From Bugula neritina (taxonomy: Eukaryota > Bryozoa > Gymnolaemata > Cheilostomatida > Bugulidae), in contig OZ037771.1 of assembly GCA_964035545.1 (NCBI GenBank), positions 12,652,980-12,716,979 on the forward strand: DNA of 64,000 nt, read 5' to 3'. Below, piece after piece: positions 47,401 to 58,000 of the stretch. The notes under the pieces were generated by a model. The model was not told the DNA's origin. It saw nothing but the letters and a program-made list of their open reading frames with translations, and ran no database searches. Both the position numbers and the translations under genes were made by a program. Numbering within the stretch: position 1 is the first letter of the stretch; each line of letters starts with the position of its first letter.

Positions 47401-50400
47401 AAGGAAAAGCTAAAAATTCCTTGTGCTGAGTTTGCTTGCCGGACATGGTTTGGCTAATTTAAGTAGCACAGTTATGAAAAACAAAAACATATTATACTAA
47501 GAGCTCTAACTATAATTCAGGAGTTGCCTTCTTTTTTATAAATTGAAAATCAACCATTTTTAGAGAAAATAAAAACAAACAGCTGTACACAAGAAATTTA
47601 TTATGAATAACTGCAGTACTTTGAAACAGAAAATCTTAGGAAATCATATTAAAACTCTCTCTATGAGAAAGTTATGTAATGAAAACTAGCATTTGCCATA
47701 TTTATTAGTTTACAATGTTTCAAATGCAGCAGCACGCTTCAATTCCTTTGAAAAAACGACGATTCCCAAGAAAAAGAAATGAACACAAGTTGACCAACAA
47801 GTCAAGAGACGAGTAGTCATTTTGTGGACAGTGAGAGGGATTAGTTAGTCTCTCACCCAGCATGCTGGTGTCGGCTACCACGGTACGAATATACAGTCTT
47901 GTTGACCAGTGAGTCTGAGAAGTTGTCTGTACACGGCGGGGAAAGCTTTCCAGAGATGTCAGTGCTGGAAACTTGTCTGGAGTTTCTAGAAGAAGCTGCA
48001 GCAGATATAAGTGAGTGGATATGATGATGTAGACCAATACAGACACTATACTATACTGTGAAACAATACACTATACTATACTATATACTATACTATAGAA
48101 CAATACACTATACTATATACTATACTACACTGTAGAACAATACACTATACTATATACTATACTATACTGTGGAACAATACACTATACTATATACTATACT
48201 ATACTGTGGAACAATACACTATACTATATACTACACTGTAGAACAATACACTATACTATATACTATACTGTAGAACAATACACTATACTATATACTATAC
48301 TATACTGTGGAACAATACACTATACTATATACTATACTACACTGTAGAACAATACACTATACTATATACTATACTATACTGTGGAACAATACACTATACT
48401 ATATACTACACTGTAGAACAATACACTATACTATATACTATACTGTAGAACAATACACTATACTATATACTATACTATACTGTGGAACAATACACTATAC
48501 TATATACTATACTACACTGTAGAACAATACACTATACTATATACTACACTGTGGAACAATACACTATACTATATACTATACTATACTGTGGAACAATCAC
48601 TATACTATATACTATATACTATACTGTGGAACAATACACTATACTATACACTACACTGTAGAACAATACACTATACTATATACTATATACTATACTCTTC
48701 CCTTCAGACACACTCAGGTCATAGCAAGCGTGTCAAATGCTCGTATAAGGACACAATGGTAAAATGTTTAGCAAGCCAAAGGATCCTGAAAATGAACCAC
48801 CAAGAGAAGGTCTGTAGCTTCTGCTGTGTGAAATGGAGGTTGAGAAAAAGGAGAAACTAACCTGACACGTCAGCTAGGGGCGTCAGCTGAACCCTCCGCC
48901 GTTTTGCTGCATGTTTTAGAACTGGAGCATCATGAGAACGAAGGTTGTGGGTAGACTGTTCTGAATATAATATATACAGAGTAGAGTATTATATAATATA
49001 TACAGAGTAGAGTATTATTATATAATATATACAGAGTAGAGTATTATATAATATATACAGAGTAGAGTATTATATAATATATACAGAGTAGAGTATTATT
49101 ATATAATATATACAGAGTAGAGTAATATTATATAATATATACAGAGTAGAGTATTATTATATAATATATACAGAGTAGAGTATTATATAATATATACAGA
49201 GTAGAGTATTATGTAACATATACAGAGTAGAGTATTATATGATATATACAGAGTAGAGTATTATTATATAATATATACAGAGTAGAGTATTATATAATAT
49301 ATACAGAGTAGAGTATTATGTAACATATACAGAGTAGAGTATTATATGATATATACAGAGTAGAGTATTATTATATAATATATACAGAGTAGAGTATTAT
49401 ATAATATATACAGAGTAGAGTATTATATAATATATACAGAGTAGAGTATTATTATATAATTATACAGAGTAGAGTATTATATAGTATATACAGAGTAGAG
49501 TATTATATAATATATACAGAGTAGAGTATTATATGATATATACAGAGTAGAGTATTATTATATAATATATACAGAGTAGAGTATTATATAATATATACAG
49601 AGTAGAGTATTATATAATATATACAGAGTAGAGTATTATGTAACATATACAGAGTAGAGTAATATATGATATATACAGAGTAGAGTATTATTATATAATA
49701 TATACAGAGTAGAGTATTATATAATATATACAGAGTAGAGTATTATATGATATATACAGAGTAGAGTATTATTATATAATATATACAGAGTAGAGTATTA
49801 TATAATATATACAGAGTAGAGTATTATATAATATATACAGAGTAGAGTATTATATAGTATATACAGAGTAGAGTATTATATAATATATACAGAGTAGAGT
49901 ATTATATAATATATACAGAGTAGAGTATTATATAGTATATACAGAGTAGAGTATTATATAATATATACAGAGTAGAGTATTATATGATATATACAGAGTA
50001 GAGTATTATTATATAATATATACAGAGTAGAGTATTATATAATATATACAGAGTAGAGTATTATATAATATATACAGAGTAGAGTATTATATAGTATATA
50101 CAGAGTAGAGTATTATATAATATATACAGAGTAGAGTATTATATAATATATACAGAGTAGAGTATTATATAGTATATACAGAGTAGAGTATTATATAATA
50201 TATACAGAGTAGAGTATTATATAATATATACAGAGTAGAGTATTATATAGTATATACAGAGTAGAGTATTATATAATATATACAGAGTAGAGTATTATGT
50301 AACATATACAGAGTAGAGTATTATATAATATATACAGAGTAGAGTATTATATGAAGGTACACACTAGTCTTCAAGGGTTCAAAACTCTTCTTCTGCTGCC

Positions 50401-52676
50401 GATGCTTTTGACCTTTCTCTGACTTTACTAAGTCGTGAACCTTTAGTAGGATATCTTCAGGGACCACACGAGTCCACCTCCTAATTGAGCAGGAAACACA
50501 TGTAGAAACCACAGGCTATACCCAGGCATGTATGTTACAATAAAACACACAAGTTTAAAGTCACCATCCCTGTAAGAAACCCCTGGTGAAAAGGGTTTTT
50601 GTTAAATCGGGCTAAGGACTTATTCAGGGATTGAATCCATGACTTTATACTTAGTATAGACAAACGCTCTAACCCCTACACCATGGCTGCTTCCTATGTA
50701 GGTTATAATAACATAATGCAATTTATTGCCACAAAGTATTTTACAACAAGAACGGTACTGATTTTCACAGTTATTTAATAAATGAAATATAGTTTAGGGA
50801 AGAGACCTATTATAACTATTATAGTTTGTATTTTATATTATCTTATAAAATACAAACTTTGATCACTGCACAGTGTATTGGGAATCTAAAAATATTTTCC
50901 TGGAGCCCTTCGATAGCAGGACACTGGGCACGCCTACACAACGCCCGCCATACTTGTCAAGTTTACAGCAACTGTTAAATATATTCAGAACTTACTGTAC
51001 TTTCTCAGTGTGTGTAGGGAAGGTAGAACTTGCTTCTCCCCAACTATTTTCATCTTAAAATCAAAATAAAGAGGAGATAAACACACAAGTACAATAGAGT
51101 CATGTTGCATTACACTGTTTACCTGTCGAGCATCTCTTTATAATTTTATAACCAATCTATACAGATGTTACTATACTAATCTATACAGATGTTACTATAC
51201 TAATCTATACAGATGTTACTATACTAAACTATACAGATGTTACTATACTAAACTATACATGTGTTACTATACTAAACTATACAGATGTTATACTAAACTA
51301 AACAGATGTTATACTAAACTATACAGATGTTACTATACTAAACTATACAGATGTTACTATACTAAACTATACAGATGTTACTATACTAAACTATACAGAT
51401 GTTATACTAAACTATACAGATGTTATACTAAACTATACAGGTGTTACTATACTAAACTATACAGATGTTATACTAAACAGTAAACAAGTGGTCAGACCTT
51501 GAACTTCCTCTCCTGGAACAAACTCTTCCTCAGTTACATATCCATCAGAATCACTTGCTGGATCATCTACAGTTGAAATAGTAGTAGTAGTACTAGTAGT
51601 AGTAGTAGCAGTAGTAGTAGTAGTAGTAGTATCAGTGGCAGTACTAGTAGCATCAACAGTAAAAGTATTAGTAAAATAGTAAAAGGAGTAGCGATAGTAG
51701 TAGCAACAGTATTAGTACTAGTACTAATACTACTAGTAGTAATAGTACTAGTACTAATACTACCACTAATAGTACTATTACTAATGCAAAGCAAAACTAA
51801 CCTTCATCCTTCACATTACACCATATCTCTGGACCTTCATGTTTATATGACTCCACCAAACCTTGACATAAATGAAGAAACTGATACTAATACTACATAT
51901 AAATATGGCAAAACAATGAAATGTCTATGAATAACAACTGTGGTATCACAACTCCCATTATACATAGAATACAATCGGTAAGGATGGCTTCTAATAGACA
52001 GGAAAATGCTTACCATTATTCGTTCTGATTTCCATGCGATACAAATCAAGGACATCATCCTTGTGTTCAGGAACATTTCCATACTACAACATTTGTAAAT
52101 AACCATCTAGAAGAACTTCAACGTTATATTTTCATATTTCTAGAAAATAACAACTTAAAAAAAGAATTTAGAAATTTTAACGCTTTTAATACAAAAAACT
52201 CACGCAAGTTTATAGCCACTATCCCTGTGAGAACCCCTGATGGAAAAGGTTTTTTAAAAGGGGGCTAAGGACTTATTTAGATGAGGAGCAATGGCCTTTA
52301 CAGGGGTTCGAACCTACAACCTTGTGCTTACTAATATAGCGCTCTAACCCCTAGACCACAACAGCTCTGTCAAATACAGATTACACCACATAATGTTGTG
52401 CAATGACAAGCATTCTATCCCGGGCAAATACTCAGGATATCGATTCTGTAAAAATAGCCACACCACATAATATTAGATAAATCAGTGCTTTAGAGTTGAG
52501 ACTAATTTCTGCTCTACAATACAACTGGCTATCGTCAGACTATATTTAGCTAGAACCATATCTTCAAATATCAACATGGTATATCATATATATACTACCT
52601 TTTCAGCTATTCTATCGACTGTGTTCATAAAGTTTTCATAACTTTCTCTTGTGCTTGCAATGATACTGTCATCCAT
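44449..52676 (-). CDS. Candidate Scm3/HJURP-like CENP-A chaperone with S/T-P basic repeats
   Basis: Minus-strand exons: 52676-52599 (ATG), 52083-52014, 51861-51802, 51566-51498, 51053-50996, 50480-50363, 48955-48862, 47995-47857, 47212-45278, 44593-44449 (TAG). All GT-AG with matching phases; 921 residues. The N-terminus (about 10-54) reads RESYENFMNTVDRIAEKYG, then DDVLDLYRMEIRTNNGLVES. This follows the Scm3/HJURP core (helix, KYxxP/F, D-[DE]-[VI]-x-DL-x-x-x-EI-x-x-[DN]NG) as I recall it. An acidic stretch (DEDDPASDSDGYVTEEEF), a basic KRRR and serine-rich parts follow. Residues about 406-845 are tandem repeats built from TPRHDSSHTPPRGRLTQTP and RSARQSLSHTR, very rich in S/T-P and Arg. The C-terminus ends RSRGRRPRL. 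If the N-terminal match is right, the role would be loading CENP-A at centromeres. Otherwise it is an unknown, probably nuclear, disordered protein. The gene structure is firmer than the family call. Confidence 0.6.
44631..45008 (-). mobile_element. tRNA-derived SINE, copy 5, interrupted
   Basis: Antisense family member in the last intron of the Scm3/HJURP-like gene. Its tail part (44631-44729) and head part (44901-45008) are separated by a foldback element at 44730-44900. Confidence 0.85.
44730..44900. mobile_element. 171-bp foldback/MITE nested in a SINE
   Basis: Left arm includes AAGTTCCTCTAGGTGCAT and GAGTTGGCTCCTCCCA; the right arm is its reverse complement with few changes (GAGTTCCTCTAGGGGCAT, GAGTTGGCTCCTCCCA). 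Pairing runs for about 45 bp and weaker similarity extends to AACARAC at both outer ends. The SINE is cut at GGAGCAA/TATGACTGG, so the element is younger than the SINE copy. Confidence 0.8.
45055..45200. repeat. 18-bp tandem repeat
   Basis: About eight copies of TCTACATATCCCAAAGAT(A) with small changes (CCCAAAGACG, CTCAGAGATA) in the last intron of the Scm3/HJURP-like gene. Confidence 0.93.
45400..46660 (-). repeat. Protein-coding minisatellite with higher-order structure
   Basis: Coding repeats inside the exon 47212-45278. The basic unit is about 93 bp (31 residues: TPRHDSSHTPPRGRLTQTPQ plus RSARQSLSHTR). A longer block adding SPVRTSRGIHTQ, SSPVGTPQRSSKQSLS and VPRYKLTQ occurs more than once (about 45720-46020 and 46030-46440). 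The period is a multiple of three, so copy-number change keeps the frame. Confidence 0.92.
47213..47856. other. Intron of the Scm3/HJURP-like gene
   Basis: AT-rich, no repeat array and no further exon recognised. The open frame read from 47995 down to about 47720 is not used beyond the donor at 47856. Confidence 0.5.
48041..48697. repeat. Minisatellite of CACTATACTATATACTA units
   Basis: About 18 units of GAACAATACACTATACTATA followed by variable TACTATACTACACTGTG; unit length about 28-40 bp. It fills the intron 47996-48861. Confidence 0.97.
48962..50353. repeat. 1.4-kb minisatellite, ACAGAGTAGAGTATTATA units
   Basis: More than 50 units of TATATACAGAGTAGAGTATT with 24- to 27-bp spacing and recurrent variants (ATGTAACATA, ATATAGTATA, ATATGATATA). 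It fills the intron 48956-50362 almost exactly from exon to exon. The order of variant units suggests higher-order blocks. Confidence 0.98.
50544..50695 (-). mobile_element. tRNA-derived SINE, copy 6, internally deleted
   Basis: Antisense copy lacking the conserved centre: it jumps from the GGGCTAAGGACTTATT block to the tRNA-like head. A 16-bp target duplication with two mismatches flanks it (50528-50543 and 50696-50711). Confidence 0.85.
51158..51477. repeat. Minisatellite of CTATACAGATGTTACTATACTAAA
   Basis: About 15 units of 19-24 bp; the CTATA/ACTATA insertion varies between units. It lies in the intron 51054-51497, ending about 20 bp from the exon at 51498. Confidence 0.97.
51575..51790. 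repeat. (TAG)n/(TAC)n trinucleotide tract
   Basis: AGTAGTAGT and AGTACTAGTA repeats with palindromic stretches (TAGTACTAGTACTA). On the transcribed minus strand this begins 8 bp upstream of the exon at 51566 and gives a (CTA)n run before its acceptor. Confidence 0.95.
52192..52366 (-). mobile_element. tRNA-derived SINE, copy 7, partly deleted
   Basis: Antisense copy in the first intron of the Scm3/HJURP-like gene. It misses part of the conserved centre (GGAGCAATGGCC joins two regions). The target duplication is unclear. Confidence 0.82.
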
Positions 52677-55028
52677 TAGCAAATCATGGTGTTACTCAAA
52701 ACTTGTCTTTATTCTAGAACAAGAATCGGTGTTTCCTAAAAGTTGAGACCTCAACTATACATGATAAGGTGCTTAGTCTAAGCCATACCTCTACTACTGG
52801 GTATATTAAAATATATAATTTGTACTATTAGTTATATTAAAATATAGAATTTGTACAGCTAGTTTACTACAAATTATAATCAGATTTAGTAATCACTGGA
52901 TTCTCCATACAACAGGGTTGGGGTAATTGTAATTTGTAATTAATTACATTTTCTCAAGTAACTGAAATTAATTTGTAATTGATATATAAAAATTTAATTT
53001 CAATTGTAATTGTAATTAATTACATATCTAATGTAATTGATTTTTACAATTACTTTATAATTACTTACATATCAATTTGAATTACTTCAAACATTTAAAC
53101 CCTAAAAAATTCATGCTTTTCCTACCATGCCTACTGTTAAAGAATTTCTGACACATTTCACTTATGCAGTACTAAAATATTCTTATATAGGTTAGTTTTC
53201 ATTTGCATACTGTTTCAAGGTTGAATGCCTAAACAAGTTTGTTTTATAATGAACTTTGTGCGAGTATGTACTGAAATGATTTGAGATTTTTGATCGGCTT
53301 AGACTTTACTGCTATTATAAAACTTATAGGTACTAGTTATAGTTAACTTTTATTTCATGCTATTGTTAGCTGCTGCACTGCGCAGCATAATCACTGATAT
53401 GGCTTGACAGTTCAAAGTTTAGTAGAATATACACATTTTATAGTAATGCTTTAATTATAATAAACAAACTAATCTTACTGATATATGTAAAGATTTAATT
53501 ACTGACTTATTCTGTTTATATCAGTTTTATTATCACTATAAAATTTATAAATATTACTTTTCATTGATACTGAATTAATATTCTACTTCAATAAAATTAT
53601 GTGTAAAATTTTATACAACTACGAGTTTAGAGTGAGTTGTGGATAAACAATTAAATTTATTCACATAATGATAATCAGCTATGAGTTAATCATAATGTAT
53701 ATTTTAATAATATTTTTCGTTCACAGTTGATAATTATCAATATTATATGAATTATGAATACCATAATAATAACAATATTAATTATCAAACATAAACAAAA
53801 TCATAATGACTTACTTTTAGTTTTAGATCCTTCATTCTAATTCTCATTCTGAGTCTGTCACACTCATACTCATACTTGAAGTTAATACTAAGTCTAATAG
53901 TATACTGAAAGACGAAAATGATACTGGGAGTGAGTGAATATAAACCTAAATGTGATACTCTAACTCATACTTCAAGTTCATAGTAACTCTAACTCAAACT
54001 GTAAGTAACAAGTATTATTATGATAAAGTGATTATCATTATGATAATCATAATGGTTATCTGCTTAATTACCAATATCAATATGAATATCATAGCATTAG
54101 TGATTTGCTAACTCTACACCAACGTCATACTGACACTGATCTGATAGTCATACCCATACGCCGTACAGATAGTCATACTCATAGTCAGTATGAGTATGAT
54201 ACTGAGTGTCAGTATGACTAGTAATACTGATTGAGTGATACTCAATTTAGAAATAGATTTAGACTAGTCAAACTCAATGTCATTATGATTACGATGTCGA
54301 TTAATATAAATATAATTATTGTATTGTATGAATATTATATTTATAATCATAATGATAATGATTATCATTATGATAATTATTAGACTCGGTGATTACATTT
54401 TGATTTACTGATAGTGATACTCATACTGATACTGATACTAATGTCATACTGATACTGATAGACGATAGTGATTGGTGATAAAGAATTTTTATTTAGGGCG
54501 GTATTTTACATTTCAAATGATACTTTACCGATAATTTTTTTAAGCTTTGACAAATTTCAATTTGATGTAAATCCTAGTCAGTGTAATTTTCCACTACTAC
54601 AGATCATTACAAATTTTAAGTTATGATTATTATTACTTCAGCAAGACCAACATGAACCACAGTAAAAATTCATGCCGCGAAAACGTTCAAATTTCTATCG
54701 TCATTATCCAATGATTTAGCCTAAAAAGCCAAATAACAATGCGGTTGAAGGTCGCTTACAGGCGCGCACTCGATTTTTCACAATTCTCATCATAGAAACA
54801 GGTTAGACCTTGACATTTGGATGATCTCTCGCTCTACAACCAATACACTTACGTTATTCCCTGGAACTGTCATGAGTGCAGTTATGTGAACAGTATCCAT
54901 AAAAATGGATTGCTCCTGCGAAAGGCTTGTAAACCACTCAAATTTTACAGCAGATGGGTTGGTTCTCTGTGCAATCAGTACAATTTATACAATTTTTAAA
55001 GTAGCTAGTGACTAAATATAAAGCACAA
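52677..55028. other. Head-to-head intergenic region, Scm3/HJURP-like gene and FPGT
   Basis: 2.35 kb, very AT-rich. Includes a TAATTGTAATTA-rich stretch (52925-53050) and GATA/GATAC-type cryptic repeats with hairpins (53980-54475). Two start codons diverge from it, so both promoters should lie here; no motif is decisive. Confidence 0.5.
53990..54475. repeat. Hairpin-prone GATAAT/CATACTGATA low-complexity region
   Basis: Several near-perfect palindromes: TCATACTCATA/TATGAGTATGA with a 5-nt loop at 54173-54199; a GATAATGATTATCATTATGA-type palindrome near 54344-54380; and a similar one near 54020-54060. ACTGATACT repeats follow to about 54475. Confidence 0.75.
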
Positions 55029-58000
55029 ATGGTGGTAATGAAGAAATCTACCCTGAGCATGGCAGATGTTCTTCAAGAGTATGACCAGCTTCGAGGTGAG
55101 TCTTACAGTTACTCTTACACTTACAGTCCTACTCTTTAACTTTTTACTTTTTAGTTTTTATTTTAGCCTTTAGGTCTGTGTTTCAAGGCATTATCGAAAT
55201 AATAAAGTAAAATAGTGATTTCAAATTGTCACTATGATTATTAGCACTACGTCAAAGTTTTTGTGAAAGCTGCAAGAATATAAATATCATTCTTCATTAT
55301 GATTATGATTATGATTATAATAGTAATATTAGTTGGTTGTTTTAATTTACTTGTAGTTACTCTATGGCTAACAATTGCAATAACTAGTACTAGTACTAGT
55401 AGTGTTAGTAGTATTAATATTAAGTCAAATAATTTAAAACAGAAACTCACATTTAAAAATGAAACTGATAGCAGACCCATTTGTTTCAGAATGTAGTTTC
55501 ATTCTTTGCCTTTGCTTTGACAATTAGTTTTAGTAAGTTATATCAAAATACTATTAACTAGTACTATGGATTTTTGATTTATATATTGATTTTAATTTAT
55601 TTTCTCATGTAGTGTGAAAATAAAATTAGAATTGAACAGGTATATAATTTTCAATAAAATTAAATAGAAAATCTATCAGTTTCAGTTGAGTTTTTATGAG
55701 GTATGTAATAGCAACATGTTTGTGTTATAAATAGTGAAATACAAATCAAGAGGTACTGTTGCTGTTAGTATTTGAGTAAGTGCAAATTTTTATTTAAAGT
55801 TGAACGAAATATTGCTGCTAGTATTATATTGATGAATGGTTTTAATCAAATTTAGTAGGTAAATTTAAGGTTAACATTGGTCATACTGCTCAGCCTTTAT
55901 GATTAACTTGAAGTTGGCAGCACTTCAATTGATGCCAATAACAGCTCATATACACTAAAAGGCAGCTTGCTTATTATTTTTTATGCTTCAAATAATACAC
56001 AGTTATATAACTATTTAAGTTTTTATAGTTTCTTTTTTCAGTTCCTTAACCGCCTTCATCTCTACTAACAAATATAAATATAATAATTATAATTACAATA
56101 TATACTTGAACATCAAACTATAATTTATAAAACAATTCATTCAGTATTTCTGATCCTGGAGTTAAATGAAGATACATTTAGAAACATGTCTAAAATCCTA
56201 TCCATAACGCAATAATGAATCATTACTTTAATATCAAAGCTTCCAACTCTGGCTTTACACCCATATCACAGTTCTTGATAAAACTGCTAGGAAACAGGTC
56301 ATGTTTAACAGGACAAGCGCTTTATTTGTTTTTGCATTTTTATGACTGAGAATATATTTTTGAGAATATCTGGGTTTTTTCTCTTACCACTCATGAAAGT
56401 TAAAACTTGAAATTTTTATTCAAATCAGTTAGATTACTATTCGAATCACTAGATGAGTCATTCAACATTGGAAAGAAATTTTTGAAATAATAAACTTAAC
56501 TGAGGGGAACAGTGAAAGCGGCTTAGCTTTTTTGAAATTGCTTTGATCGGGCAACTTTTTATCTAGTTTTCCTGGCTTTTTTGGAAGGAGGGGGTAATAA
56601 AAAGTACCTGGATTTTTTTAGGACAGGTTCTTTAGTCTAGTCAGACCGACCGAAATGGACTGTTTTGGCTAAACTTTAGGAAATACTTCACATTTTTGTG
56701 GACAAGCTAGTTGACAATTGTTTGGATAAGGCAGCGTTGACTGCTAGACAGTTGAGTTCCAGCCAATATTTTATGAGGCTGCTTATAATAATTATGTCTG
56801 CATAAACAGAACAAAAAAAGGTTCATTAATTGGAGCAGCTAACCATTAACCTTCCTGTCGGGTTAAAAATAGCTGTCCTTAGAGTTGCAGGACCCTTTGA
56901 GTTTCATATAAACAGTTTTTGGTCAACTGAAATGTAAACAATGCCCTTCATAGTAAGAAGGATAATGGCCTCTCATTTATCGATATCTCAGTTGAAACTC
57001 GGTTATCCAGGCACTTGCTATTTGTTAGAGACAATAACAAACCGGTTTTTATAGAAAGCAATTCATTACATTGTGTCCGAAAGCAGTGGGTGTGTTTTTA
57101 TTACCAGAGATGATTGCACATTTCATATATACAAAGAATAAAATTAATTAATGCTTTAAAGTTTAGCACATAAATTATAGATTATAAATTATAGCCATAT
57201 TGTAATAAATTGCTTTCCAGTTTTCAATGTTACTTCCATATCTTTCTGATGAATGGTTGATACTCCCATGCCTATCTAGTTATTTATACCCTATTTTTTT
57301 CAGGTAGTATACCATATAGGTCTATTTTCAGTAAATTTGCAGTTTTACGGTGAATAGGTTGCCAGAAATTCTGTCCTGGTAGGTAGATTAGTTTTCAAGA
57401 GAGGCTGAAAGCTAATAGTTTTACGCACCATGCCTACCTACCACTGTTTCGTTGATAGTTGTGTTACTGAAACCAATTTTTTGAGTTCAAAAGCATTTAT
57501 TGTCAACAACTGTGGATTTTGCCAGTTACTGATTTGTTGTTTAACTATTTTGAAGCAGTTTAAACTTCTGGAGATTAGTTGTGATAATATTATTTTGTCA
57601 AAACAATATAATCACAATTCTGTTTGAATAGGAATGTATTTTGTGTTCCAGAAAGTGTATAGTGTGTGTGTTTGTAGAGGGGCATGCTACTACTGCTGCA
57701 TTCTGGGACGTTGTGGTGCTAACCACATCCGATGCCGCCCAGCAGCAGGTGTATGAGCTGGCCATTAACAACAAGCTTAAACTGAAGGAGCTGCCAACCA
57801 GTGCCAGATACCATGTCATCCACGACCCACCCGGTGCAAAGATCGGTTCAGGTTAGCTCTTAGACCACAGGCTATGTCCGACAGTGACCACAGGCTATGT
57901 CCGACAGTGACCACAGGCTATGTCCGACAGTGACCACAGGCTAAGTCCGACAGTGACCATTGCCATGAGGTCAGGTTGTAGGGCGTAGGCTGTGGGTTAT

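Noticed and set aside
47720-48046. 108-codon minus-strand frame
   Set aside because: The exon 47995-47857 is used in another frame: only that one has a phase-matched donor (GTGAGA) and fits the exons on both sides.
51567-51794. 75-codon minus-strand frame rich in Ser/Thr/Leu
   Set aside because: Translation of the (TAG)n tract.
54817-54999. 60-codon ORF with several cysteines upstream of FPGT
   Set aside because: Low-quality composition, no signal peptide or known pattern, and no linked exon; probably chance in the 5' region.
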